Positions 42,770-52,003 of a DNA stretch of 64,000 nucleotides are shown here, in pieces (within the stretch, counting starts at the first letter, position 1; the number at the start of each line of letters is the position of its first letter). The translations under genes were made by a program, and so were the position numbers. Source of the DNA: Prorocentrum cordatum (Eukaryota; Sar; Dinophyceae; Prorocentrales; Prorocentraceae); contig CAUYUJ010019104.1 in assembly GCA_963575745.1 (NCBI GenBank), forward strand, positions 41,900 to 105,899, given 5' to 3'. A model generated the notes under the pieces. It saw nothing but the letters and a program-made list of their open reading frames with translations, had not been told where the DNA came from and made no database searches.

Positions 42770-43910
42770 ATGCCTGACGGCACGGAGTGGCGGTTCCCTG
42801 AGGAGCAGCATGCGGACATCATGGCGCTCAATGGCCGCAGGCATTGTTTCACGGACTTCGATCAGGCTTTTGCTCGGCTGCTGTGGCAGCACGCTGAGAG
42901 GCATTCCTGTGGAGGAGGCCTCGGCGCAGGCGCAGACATGACCTCTTCACGTCAACTGCTGAGGCATCTGGAGCTTTCCAAGAACGAGAAGCGCCTCGCC
43001 GAGTTGCTGGTGACGGTCGCGGCCTGTGGGCGTTGGCGTCGTCAGAGGTGGGCCGACGCTGCCACCCGAGTAGCTGTGGATCCTTTCTGCCCTCGGTGCA
43101 AGTGCTATCCCGAGTCGGCCTACCACCGCATCTGGGGCTGCGAGGCCAGCTACGGGGAGGTGGCATATGAGAAGTCGGATTTCCTCCTGGGGCAGGCTCG
43201 CACGCAGCACGAGTTCGACGAGGCGATGTGGCTGCGCGGGCTGCTTCCAGCGGACCGTGCCCGGGTCCCCCCCTCCGATGCAGGACGGGTGCTGGTGGGA
43301 CACGGGCGTCTCCGAGGGGGTGCTCTGCGATTGCGTGGGGCCAGGGTCCAGTGAGCCGACTCAGCCTCCCCGTTGTTTTTTTGTCGCGTCGGCGTGGGCT
43401 TCGCTCGGTTCGATGGCGCGTGGCTCATGGATCCAACGCGTACTGTCTCTGGCGTCTTGCCAGGCCCACAGCAGTCTGTACCCAGAGGGGAGCTGTTCGT
43501 GTTCTTGTGTGCCTCCGATGGGCGTCAGATTGTATCTTACATGTGACGGATAACAAAAGCAGTCTTCGACGGTTGACTCGGACAGCAGGACCGCAGCCCA
43601 TCAGGAGAGAGCGGTGACCTGTGGGCTGAAATCGGTTTTCTGATGGCCTCTCGGGAGCAAGGGCACGTGCTTCTCCTTTTCGCCCACAGCCACTTGGACG
43701 CCACGGTTTTTTTTGGCAGGAAAACGGGAGTCTTGGCTTGTGAGCGGGAACGCGCTCGCCGATGCCCTGGCGAACTGGGGGGCCGAGCAGCATCGACTCC
43801 CGTCCAATGTGCGTAGTCCCATCCTTCTCCTTGAGCAACAAGTCTTCTGGATCCGAATGCGCATTCTGAGGCCCACGCTTGACGCGTTCGCCGCCGAGGA
43901 AAAAGCTATG
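42770..43910 (+). mobile_element. C-terminal fragment of another non-LTR element (Cys/His and RNase H)
   Basis: PFCPRCKCYPESAYHRIWGC (near 43083-43142) has the C-x2-C...H-x4-C pattern of dinoflagellate retroelement polyproteins. Downstream FDGAWLMDPTRTV (from 43409), QQSVPRGELFVFL and SGDLWAEIGFLMASREQGHV correspond to RNase H strands with the first Asp and the Glu. The next catalytic Asp region is interrupted by TGA codons. No RT or 5' part remains. Confidence 0.65.
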
Positions 43911-44046
43911 AGTGAGCAGGCTCCCGATGGGTCTCACCGCGGGTTTCGGCGGCCTGGGGTTTCGGGCCCCGTGGGCCCTGCGAGAGGCGAGGGCACTGGT
44001 GAACCAATTGTCCTCCCTCCCGCTCCCGTGGCTCCTGTCCCTGGCC

Positions 44047-44280
44047 CTCCTCCTCCTCCTCCTCCTCCTCCTCCTCCTCCTCCTCCTCCTCAGGAACTGA
44101 AGCACTGACGGCTGCAAGGCCGTTCAGACGTAGCCACCCTTCCTCCTCCTCCTCCTCCTGCTCCTCCTGCTTCTCCTCCTCCTCCTCCTCCTGCTCCTCC
44201 TGCTCCTCCTCCTCCTCCTCCTGCTCCTCCTCCTCCTCCTCCGCCTCCTCCTCCTCCTCCTCCTCCTCCTCCTCCTCCCG
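44047..44280 (+). repeat. (CTC)n tracts
   Basis: 44047-44095 and 44140-44280, CTC with CTG breaks. Confidence 0.95.
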
Positions 44281-44593
44281 CCGCCTTCTGTTGAAGCTGT
44301 TTCCATTTTCGAGTTTAGTCACGCCCTGGACGAGTCGGGGCGCCACTGCTGCCGTTGTCGTGGTTCCGCTGCGGCGTCCCGGGTCCGAGCGTGGCGAAAG
44401 ACCGAATGTTCCCAGTTAGTTGTTGTTGACGGCTCCCCTCGAGGACTACCCGAGAGGGGGCGAGGCTACACATAGCTGGATGGTGGACCCACCCCTCCCA
44501 CAAAATGCGGTTGCATCAAAACCTAAATATATGGTTATGCGCGTCTTGTGGTATGTAATTATGGGGATAAGCAGTTGCTTGGGCTCGGTAAGT

Positions 44594-44718
44594 TGTGCCC
44601 CAGTGAGGTGTCGGACACCAGAGCTGAATATCTCAGTCAGATCGAGTGGGGGCGTTTCCCCAAGGCCTACAGCAGGGCCGAGCTCGTGAAGAAGACCGGG
44701 GCCCACAAGGGGCCTTAG
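44594..44718 (+). CDS. Possible exon, unassigned
   Basis: A GC3-rich frame reads LCPSEVSDTRAEYLSQIEWG and RFPKAYSRAELVKKTGAHKG before TAG. It looks coding, with natural composition. It does not belong to E1 at this position and no family is recognised. It could be a retroposed gene tail or a nested-gene exon. Confidence 0.3.
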
Positions 44719-45288
44719 TGGTGGTTTCTATGGACTTCGTCCTGGCACTCCTGACTCCTGACCCCTCCACATCATCATCCTCCTCCTCCCGCCCAGAAGA
44801 CCCGGGAGGGGAAGGAGGACGAGAGGGAGGGGGGTGGGGAGCGCAAGAATGGGGTTGAGGACGGCACCGCCCACCCAGGCCCCCAGCCTGGATCTCCCCT
44901 GACCTGGAGGTGGGTGTCCTTGCTGGGAGTGGGGGGCTTTTTTTTGTGGTCTTCTGGGGGGGCTCAAGCCATCCTCACTTCCAGCCAGGCCCCCTGGATC
45001 ACCGGATCGGGAGTGGGGGTCTTGGCTGGGGTGGGGGTGGGCTTTGCTGTGCTGTCCTCCATGGCACCCCTTCGGCAGCGAGCGCTGAGCAGATGCACGC
45101 AGTTCTCTCGGAGAGGGGCCACGCTAGGGGGCCACAGAGTTTTGCCACGATGGGGGGCGCAGATGGGGGGGCCACGGGGAGGGGCCACTAATGACCACGA
45201 ATCGGCTCCCCCACTGGGCGCTAGAAGCATTCTCTATAAACCTTCACAGGCAAGCTGCTCAGGGAACAACTCGGGCGACGCCGTTCTT

Positions 45289-45350
45289 GACCCAGGATCG
45301 GTGCATATACCTTCCTGGCCGAGGTAGCGGGCGTATGCACCGATCCTGGG
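45289..45350 (+). repeat. Hairpin with 18-bp arms
   Basis: CCCAGGATCGGTGCATATAC (45291-45310) and GTATGCACCGATCCTGGG (45333-45350) are complementary apart from one inserted base, around a loop of about 20 bp. A weaker third TGGTGCATATGCAT follows at 45374. Confidence 0.85.
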
Positions 45351-45584
45351 CTCAGGATGGGCCTGGCCAGAGTTGGTGCATATGCATAGTTCTCTTTCTT
45401 CTAACAACGCATCCGCATGGACGTAAACTTCCGGAGGCCCGCCCGATGCCCGGGATCGGCACCGAGACCCCCTCTGACCCGACCCCGGCGCCACCCTCGG
45501 CGCGCTCTGCGCGCCAGCAGCGCCCATCCGCACAGAGCCTCCAAAGTTTGGGTTTCAGGTCTTTTGTTTCTTCGGTAGGGGCGG

Positions 45585-45600
45585 GGACGAGGACGACGAG

Positions 45601-45639
<39 letters not shown>

Positions 45640-45722
45640 CAGGACGAGGACGAGGGCGACCAGGGCGAGAACGAGAACGAAGACGAGGACGAGGACGACG
45701 ACGACGACGACGACGACGCTCG
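45585..45722 (+). repeat. (GAC)n triplet array
   Basis: GAC triplets with GAG and AAC, encoding Asp/Thr/Arg runs by frame. Confidence 0.95.
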
Positions 45723-45889
45723 ACAGCGTGGCAGGGATGGCGACGAGGCGGCTCTGGCCATTGGGTGCGGATGCCATCCGCTGCCGGGCTATCCGTTGAC
45801 CGTGGTGCCTGGGGGCTCCTCGCACGGGTGCGCCTGGCTGGGCATGGGTTTCGTGTTAACTGTTAGCTTCCTTTCTCATCCTCCCCCTC

Positions 45890-46388
45890 TTCCTCGTCCT
45901 CCTCCTTCTCCTCCTCCTCCTCCTCCTCCTCCTCCTCCTCCTCCTCCTCCTCCTCCCTCTCGTCCTTCTCCTGCCCCCCCTCCTTCTTCTCCCCCCCCCT
46001 CCTCCTCCTCCTCCTCCTCCTCCTCCTCCTCCTTCTCCTCCTCCTTCTCCTCCTCCTCCTCCTCCTTTTCCTCCCCCCCTCCTCCTCCTCCTCCTCCTCC
46101 TCCTCCTCCTCCTCCTCCTCCCGTCCTCCTCCTCCTCTTCCTCCTCCTCGTCTTTCTTAGGCATGCTGTCGGGCCCGTCGAGCCCGTAGCGTCAATCCTC
46201 CTCCTCCTCCTCATCAGCATCCGCCTTCTCCTCCTCTTCCCTTCTTCTCTTCCTCCTTTTCCTCCTCCTCCTCCTCCTCCTCCTCCTCCTCTCTCCTGCT
46301 CCTCCTCCTCCTGTTCCTCCTGCTCCTCCTCCTCCTCCTCCTCCTCCTCCTCCTCCTCCTCCTCCTCCTCCTCCTCCCTCCCCCATCG

Positions 46389-46437
<49 letters not shown>

Positions 46438-46456
46438 GTCATCATCATCATCATCA

Positions 46457-46531
<75 letters not shown>

Positions 46532-46544
46532 TATCAGTATCATT

Positions 46545-46605
<61 letters not shown>
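45890..46605 (+). repeat. (CTC)n and (ATC)n arrays
   Basis: CTC-based 45890-46150 and 46195-46380, then about 215 bp of almost pure ATC. Between them lies GCATGCTGTCGGGCCCGTCG (46160-46179), which recurs at 48030 with one change (see findings). Confidence 0.96.
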
Positions 46606-46729
46606 GTCTCCTCCTATTCCTCCTTCTCCTCCTCCTCCTCCTCCATTCTTCTCCTTATGTAGAACTCCTCCCTGTCGCACCCCGAGGCCAGTCGAAAGGG
46701 CGGGCCGGGCAGTTGGCCTGAGATTGCCT

Positions 46730-47275
46730 CACCATTTATGACCCTGAAGCCTGAACATCGGCGACAGTTTCATAGATGGCGGCGGGCGGCTGGTTTTCAC
46801 AACGTGGCTCTCGCCTCAGCGCCGTGCACATTCGTTGTTTGGGGCATGTAAGATTTTTACATCTTGAGGGCGGGTCGTGTTCAACATGTAGCTCGTGACT
46901 GGGCGCCGCGCACATTCGTTAAAACATGCAAGAGTTTCATGGGTTGAGGGCGGGTCGTTTTCAAAATTTGGCTCTCGCCCTAGCGCCGCGCCCATTCGTT
47001 TCAAACATTTGCAAGAGTTTCACGGATTGAGGGCGGAACGTTTTCACAATGTAGATCTCGCCTTGGCGCCGCGCACATTCGTTTTAACAAAAAGAATGTG
47101 TCGGATTGAGAGAGGGTCGTTTTCAACATGTGTTTATTTTCAAGGCGCCGCGCATTCTCGTTTTAACAAGTTGCATGAGTTTAATGGATTTAGGGCGGCT
47201 CCTGTTCGAAATGTGGCTCTCGCCTTCGCGCCGCGCACACTCGGTTTGAACATTTGCAAGAGTTTCACTGACTCG
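46730..47275 (+). repeat. 80-86 bp tandem repeat, about six copies
   Basis: The unit contains GCGCCGCGCACATTCGTT, CAAGAGTTTCA and GAGGGCGGGTCGTTTTCA. Units start near 46817, 46903, 46984, 47066, 47145 and 47231. Confidence 0.92.
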
Positions 47276-47597
47276 CATGGTCCACGTGCCAGAAATTGTT
47301 TTGGGGAAAGGCTCCGGATTGTGGGGGCGCAACAGTTACATTGATTCACGGTGTTGGAGTCCCAGACACTTTGTTCTGGCACGATTTTGGATCGATCGCC
47401 AGGACGCAGCAGTCAGGTTGAGTCGTGGTATTAGAGTCCCGAGAATGGTGTTCGGGTGCACGTCAGGGTCTTCAACCAGTTGTCCCCCAATGAGGCAGCT
47501 CACTCAGCGGAATTGAACCCTTTTAGGGCCATGTGAAGAGGGAGTTTGGAGGGAGGGCTGATTCCAATATCGTTGATGAGCCTTGGCTTTACACTGG
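47276..47597 (+). other. No feature recognised
   Basis: Short unique intron sequence. TTGGAGTCCCAG / TTAGAGTCCCGAG suggests a weak internal repeat around 47352 and 47429. Confidence 0.4.
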
Positions 47598-48182
47598 TCC
47601 TCCTCCTCCTCCTCCTCCTCCTCCTCTTCCCTGTCCACCTCCTCCCCCTCCACCTCCCTCTCCTCCCTTCCCTCATCCTCACAGCGTGCTTGTCACCCTC
47701 CTCCTCATCATCATCCTGTTCCTCCTCCTCCTCTTCCTCCTCCTTCTCCTCCATGTCTTTTCCTGATACATAACTCCTCCCTGTCGCCCTCCTCCTCCTC
47801 CTCCTTTTCATTATTATCCTCCTCCCTCTCCTACTCCTACTCCTACTCGTACTCGTACTCGTACTCCTCCTCCTTCTCCTCCTCCTCCTCCTCCTCCTCC
47901 TCCTCCTCTTCCTCCTCCTCCCTCCTCTTCCTCCTTCTCCTGCTACTCCTCCTCCTCCTCCTTTTCCTTTTCCTCCTTCCCCTCCTCCTCGTCCTCCTCC
48001 TCCTGCTCTTCCTCCTCGTCTTTTTCTTAGGCATGCTGCCGGGCCCGTCGAGCCCGTAGCGTCAATCCTCCTCTTCCTCCTCCTCCTTCTCCTCCCTCCT
48101 CCCTTCTTCCTCCTCCCTCCTCCCTTCTTCCTCCTCCCTCCCCCCCATCCTCCTCCTCCTCCTATTCATCCTCCTCTTCCTC
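47598..48182 (+). repeat. CTC-rich tract before the exon 6 acceptor
   Basis: About 580 bp of CTC/TTC/CTCC sequence. Pyrimidine-rich to within 90 bp of the acceptor, which itself follows CCCGTTTTTTTCAG. Confidence 0.93.
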
Positions 48183-48273
48183 CCCGTCCTCATTCCTGCA
48201 CTCCGCCTTCCGTTCTTCACGTTCTTCCCATTCCTTGATCTGCTCTTTCTGTGGAGACACCCGTTTTTTTCAG

Positions 48274-48935
48274 GACAAGGTGTTGTGTACGAGGCCATGC
48301 AGCTCTCTGGCGTTGTTGATTTCAACGTCGGTGGCACCATCCACGTCATCATCAACAATCAGGTTGGCTTCACAACAGCCCCCGAGAACGCAAGATCCAC
48401 CTTGTACTGCTCGGACCTCGGCAAGGCCTTCCGGCTGCCCATCTTCCACGTCAACGGGGACGATCCAATGGCGGTGGTGCGCGCTTTCGAGCTCGCCGCC
48501 GAGTGGCGTCAGGACTGGGGGGAGGATTGTATCGTTGACGTTGTCTGCTACAGGCGGTTCGGCCATAACGAGAGCGACAACCCAGAGTTCACCCAGCCAT
48601 TGCTGTATCGGGAGATCAAGCGGCACAAGAGGACAGAGGAGATCATGGCCCAGAGGCTCGTCGAAGATGGTCACGCGACAGCGGACCTGCTCGACGCGAT
48701 CAAGGCAGGGGTCTGGAGCCAGTACGAGAAAGATTTCGAGGCGGCGCGGACGTACAAGCAGAGACCGACATCGCATTGGGTGCCGACCAAGTGGCAGGGC
48801 ATGCGATCCCCCAACGAGGTCTCCCAGAGAATGCCCACGGGTGTGGACGCGCGCCTGCTGAGGGAGATCGGGCTGCGATTGTGCGACGTGCCCGCCGGCT
48901 TCGAGCTCCACGGCAGCCTCACGCGGATCCTGAAG
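48274..48935 (+). CDS. OGDH: OGDH visible exon 6 (thiamine-diphosphate and central domain, 662 bp)
   Basis: The largest exon. After one Gly codon split with exon 5 it reads QGVVYEAMQLSGVVDFNVGG, TIHVIINNQVGFTT, RSTLYCSDLGKAFRLPIFHV, NGDDPMAVVRAFELAAEWR, DVVCYRRFGHNESDNPEFTQ and PLLYREIK, all E1 landmarks. NNQVGFTT completes the cofactor-binding motif and GHNESDNP is the conserved active-site region. It continues through the less conserved helical part (SQYEKDFEAAR) to FELHGSLTRILK. Donor AAG|GTCGG, phase 0. No frameshift across 220 codons. Confidence 0.98.
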
Positions 48936-49138
48936 GTCGGACCGGACGAAACGGCATGGTAGGGAAGAGGACGGCTACGAAATCTGCTGCATGCAGCTGG
49001 TTTCCGCCCTGCCGCCGGGCCTACGCCTCGAAATACGGGCGCCTCCCGGCGCCAGGAGGCGCCAGGCTAATCAGCTACGTAAGTTGATTGTCTACCCTGC
49101 CCTTTGCTGTCCTACCCTCTTGGCCCCCCCCCGAGAAG
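48936..49138 (+). other. OGDH: OGDH intron 6 (GT-AG, 203 bp)
   Basis: CTGAAG|GTC at the donor and GAGAAG|GCC at the acceptor. GC-rich, pyrimidine-rich toward the end. No relative was found elsewhere in the window. Confidence 0.95.
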
Positions 49139-49260
49139 GCCAAGCGCCAGCGCATCGAGGACGGCCGCGGCCTGGACTGGGCCACGGCGGAGAGTCTCGC
49201 CGTCGGCTCGCTGCTACTCGAGGGCTGCCACGTGCGGCTGACGGGCCAAGACGTGCAGAG
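49139..49260 (+). CDS. OGDH: OGDH visible exon 7 (DWATAES)
   Basis: [20 protein letters not shown], then [20 protein letters not shown] plus two bases. Corresponds to the E1 segment x-D-W-A-x-A-E-x-x-A-x-G-S-L-L-x-E-G-x-x-V-R-L-S/T-G-Q-D. Ends CAGAG|GTCGG in phase 2; with exon 8 the codon AGG gives the Arg of RGTF. Confidence 0.98.
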
Positions 49261-49664
49261 GTCGGCGGCCAGCCCTGGGGATGTGTGGAAGTTTCTGGAG
49301 TTTCGGGTTCGAAGTTCGAGGACTTCGGGCGTCGTCGTCGGTTCTCGGCGGCTGTCCAGCCTCGGGATGCGCTCCAGCGGCTGCGCCTCGCCGAGGGCGT
49401 TCCCGGCTGTGCCCAAATCGTTTCGAACGGCCACCGGAGGATACCGGAGGGCCAAGTTGTGACAGAGAAACCACCAGGCGTCCGAGACGAGGCGGGCCTT
49501 CTCAGAATGCTCGGAAGCCCCCCGGGCCTTCCGAGGAAGTTTTCTACGCCTTCCCAGGAGACGCAGACAGCTTCTCAGAAGGCCGGAGGGTTTCTGAAAA
49601 GTCCCGCCGCCTTCTGAGAGGGCCTTCTCCTGCTTGCTTCCCCCCCTCGCTCGCCGCCGAAGAG
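49261..49664 (+). other. OGDH: OGDH intron 7: introner-like element (404 bp)
   Basis: GCAGAG|GTCGGCGGCC at the donor and CTCGCCGCCGAAGAG at the acceptor. The right end CCCCCCCTCGCTCGCCGCC and the preceding 140 bp (GGCCTTCTCAGAA...AAGTCCCGCCGCCTT) match the right half of the free element at 61505-61939. The left end GGCGGCCAGCCCTGGGG is a diverged version of that element's left end. The element begins and ends within a few bases of the splice sites. Confidence 0.88.
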
Positions 49665-49711
49665 GGGCACCTTCTCGCATCGCCACTGCGTCGTCCACGA
49701 CCAGGTCAACG
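49665..49711 (+). CDS. OGDH: OGDH visible exon 8 (RGTFSHRH, 47 bp)
   Basis: With the AG from exon 7 it reads [16 protein letters not shown] plus one base. G-T-F-S-H-R-H carries active-site histidines of E1. A very short exon, phase 2 at entry, phase 1 at exit, with a GC donor (AACG|GCGCGGAG). Confidence 0.97.
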
Positions 49712-49920
49712 GCGCGGAGCTCAGCTGCCCTCATACGCACGTCTCTACACGCAGCACGTGCCGTGCTCAGCGCGTCCGTGTCAACACGGTGCGTGTTGGC
49801 TCGGCACGTGTTGGCCCGCGTTTTGGCGAACGTATCGCGCCAGACTTACGTGTTCAGTCCACGTGTCGAGCTTCGTGCCAACACGCTACAGGTTGGGTGT
49901 TGCGTATCGGGGCGGCGAAG
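49712..49920 (+). other. OGDH: OGDH intron 8 (GC-AG, 209 bp) with 8-bp junction repeat
   Basis: GCGCGGAG stands at the intron start and again at the start of exon 9, preceded by G in both places. The interior resembles 52185-52378 (GCTCGGCACGTGT; GTGCCAACACGCTAC versus GTGCCAGCACGCTCC; TTGCGTATCGGGGC versus TTGCGCATCGGGGC), so this intron belongs to a repeat family. Confidence 0.92.
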
Positions 49921-50099
49921 GCGCGGAGTACACCTTTCTCAACGAGCTCCACCTCGGCCCGCAGGAGACATTCGTGGCCCGCAACTCCATCCTCTCCGAA
50001 CTGGCCGTGCTGGGCTTCGAGCTCGGCTACAGCTACGAGAGCCCGAACGCGCTGTCGATCTGGGAGGCGCAGTTCGGGGACTTCGCCAACAATGCCCAG
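49921..50099 (+). CDS. OGDH: OGDH visible exon 9 ([13 protein letters not shown])
   Basis: Completes Gly, then [54 protein letters not shown] and AQ. S-x-L-S-E-x-x-V-L-G-F-E-x-G-Y-S and [11 protein letters not shown] are strong E1 signatures. Ends CCCAG|GTC in phase 0. Confidence 0.98.
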
Positions 50100-50874
50100 G
50101 TCATGATCGACGGCGGCGACGACGATGACAGGACATGACGATGATTAACTTCTGGGGTCGACGACGACGCCGATGACTGGCTGGCGAGGGCGACGACGAC
50201 TGACGACGACGACGACGACGACGGCCACGAAAAACAACGGCATAACCATTTTTGGAGATCCGCGCGGATTTTTCGGATCAACGCTGGACAGCCTTAAGTT
50301 GGGCCTCTCCCTCTACAGGAGGAATATTCTAACATAGTACAAAATAGCCTGGGGACCATTCTTTGAGTATTGTTTGAATAGTTTTGAATATGTTTAGGGT
50401 ATCAAATTTTGTTCATCCAAACTCCCCGTGTAAGGGAACACGCCCGACCTAGGGACAGCCCTCCCTCTCCCTGGCGCGCGGGGCGCGCCATCGGTGGCGC
50501 CAGAGGCACTGCCACAGGGGGTCACGCGCAGGTCCGCGCGGACCTCCAAAAGTCAGGAGGGAAAGAACACATACACAAGTAATCGTCGATTCCGCAGTAA
50601 ATATTGGGAAATATGGGAAGTCGGGGGGAAGACGTAGACCCAGAAAGTATGGTGAAACCTGGGATTTGTGTCTATTTGTTTGTGTGTCCCTGGGCCCCTT
50701 TCGTTTCTTTCTCTGAGGTCATGATGCCCTCCGACGGGGCACTGCCAGCAGCGCCAAGCAATTATGGTAGGGACCTGCGAAGAGGGACCTCGGAGGGAGG
50801 GTTTACTGCAACACCGCTGATGCGCCTGGTCCTCGTCCGCCTCCTCATGCTCCCCTTCCTCCTCCACCCCTGAG
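50100..50874 (+). other. OGDH: OGDH intron 9 (GT-AG, 775 bp) with 12-bp junction repeat
   Basis: GTCATGATCGAC follows AG at both the donor and the acceptor side. A third partial copy (GAGGTCATGAT) lies at 50716-50726. Inside are a CGA-triplet stretch, a complete GGGC foldback element (50301-50448) and a sub-block (50560-50715) with ends resembling those of intron 12. Confidence 0.94.
50301..50448 (+). mobile_element. Foldback element family GGGC, copy E (in intron 9)
   Basis: GGGCCTCTCCCTCTACAGG at the left, CCCCGTGTAAGGGAACACGCCC at the right, followed by GACCTAGG; interior ATGTTTAGGGTAT is shared with copy B at 21081. Confidence 0.8.
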
Positions 50875-51033
50875 GTCATGATCGACCAGTTCGTGTGCTC
50901 GGGCGAGCACAAGTGGCTGCAGCAGTCGGCCCTGACGATGCTGCTGCCGCACGGCTACGACGGGCAGGGTGCCGAGCACTCGTCCTGCCGCCTGGAGCGG
51001 TTCCTGCAGCTCTGCGACGACGACGAGGACGAC
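50875..51033 (+). CDS. OGDH: OGDH visible exon 10 ([10 protein letters not shown])
   Basis: [53 protein letters not shown]. Matches D-Q-F-x-x-S-G-E-x-K-W and L-L-P-H-G-Y/F-x-G-Q-G-x-E-H-S-S-x-R-x-E-R-F-L-Q-L-C. Donor drawn at GAC|GTGCC (GT). A GA donor after GAG (51027) would give a CGAG|GA repeat with the acceptor and is equally in phase. Confidence 0.97.
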
Positions 51034-51550
51034 GTGCCTCTTTTCACGCAGGACGAAGAAGAAGAAGCAAGGGCATAAGCAGATGGTCGACCCGCATGAT
51101 AAGGATGGGCAACCTTCCCAAGGGTACCCCTGCATCCTTGCCCCTTCGGCCCATCCTTGGCCACTTTCGTTGGCCGCGCCCCGCTCGAGAAGCTTCGAAA
51201 TGGCCATACAAGGCCCTTGCATCCTTGCCGTGCATCCTTGTGATATGGGTCGACTGTACAGCCGTTGGCGGGAAAACGCACACCAGGCATAGTGCACAAC
51301 GCTGCTGTGTTCAGAACCCCCGTGCCCCCCAATTTCAGTATTGAAAATGGCGCTGCCTTGGCGGTGGAACTTTGGGCGTTTGCGCTCCGACAGCGGCCGC
51401 TCACGCGACGTTGAAATGGGGTGTCCAGGGGGCGGCACCGTCGAAGCAACGTCTGCGGATGGGCGTTCTTTGCGCCAACAGCGGTGCGCTTTCGAAGCTC
51501 CGCGGAGAGCTCCGAGAGTCCATGTGTATGCAGGCGTTGTTGTCCCCGAG
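51034..51550 (+). other. OGDH: OGDH intron 10 (517 bp)
   Basis: Ends TTGTCCCCGAG. It contains CCATCCTTG / GCATCCTTG repeats (51120-51240) and TTTGCGC/GCGTTTGC fragments. No gene. Confidence 0.88.
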
Positions 51551-52003
51551 GATGGCAACCTAAAGGCAATCCAGAAGGCAAACTGGCAGGTCATGAACCT
51601 GACGACGCCTGCGAACTACTTCCACGCCCTGCGCCAGCAGCTGAAACGGGACTTCCGGAAGCCGCTCGTGCTCGCCGCGCCCAAGGCGCTGCTGAGACAC
51701 AAGGCGTGCACCAGCAGCCTGGAGGACATGGGCTACGGGTCCAGCTTCCAGCGCCTGCTGGGCGAGAGGGACCCCGCCATCAAGAACAGCCCGGAGAGGG
51801 TTGACCGCCTCATCTTCTGCTCGGGCAAAATCTACTTCGAGCTGCTCGCGGCGCGGACGAGGCTGGGCCTGACCAATGTGGCGCTGGTCACCGTGGAGCT
51901 CATCGCCCCGTTCCCATTCGACAAGGTCCGGGACCAGATGAAGCTGTACAGCAACGTTCAGCGGGGCGACGGGGTGTACCCTGGCAACATCATCTGGTGC
52001 CAG
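51551..52003 (+). CDS. OGDH: OGDH visible exon 11 (151 codons)
   Basis: DGNLKAIQKANWQVMNLTTP, ANYFHALRQQLKRDFRKPLV, LAAPKALLRHKACTSSLEDM, RVDRLIFCSGKIYFELLAAR, NVALVTVELIAPFPFDKVRD and NIIWCQ. Matches the C-terminal transketolase-like domain of E1: T-T-P-x-N-Y/F-F-H-x-L-R, F-R-K-P-L, P-K-x-L-L-R-H, F-C-S/T-G-K, P-F-P-F-D and W-C-Q. Ends CCAG|GAGTCG, a GA donor, phase 0. Confidence 0.98.

Larger units (their letters stand above)
42469..48273 (+). other. OGDH: OGDH intron 5 (GA-AG, 5.8 kb)
   Basis: Donor TTTGCAG|GACC and acceptor TTTTCAG|GACA: nine of ten bases agree across the two junctions. Contains a retroelement fragment, triplet arrays, an 80-bp tandem repeat, a hairpin and a duplicated segment. 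Confidence 0.9.

Noticed and set aside
45796-46662. Poly-Pro/Ser/Ile protein
   Set aside because: CTC and ATC triplet arrays.
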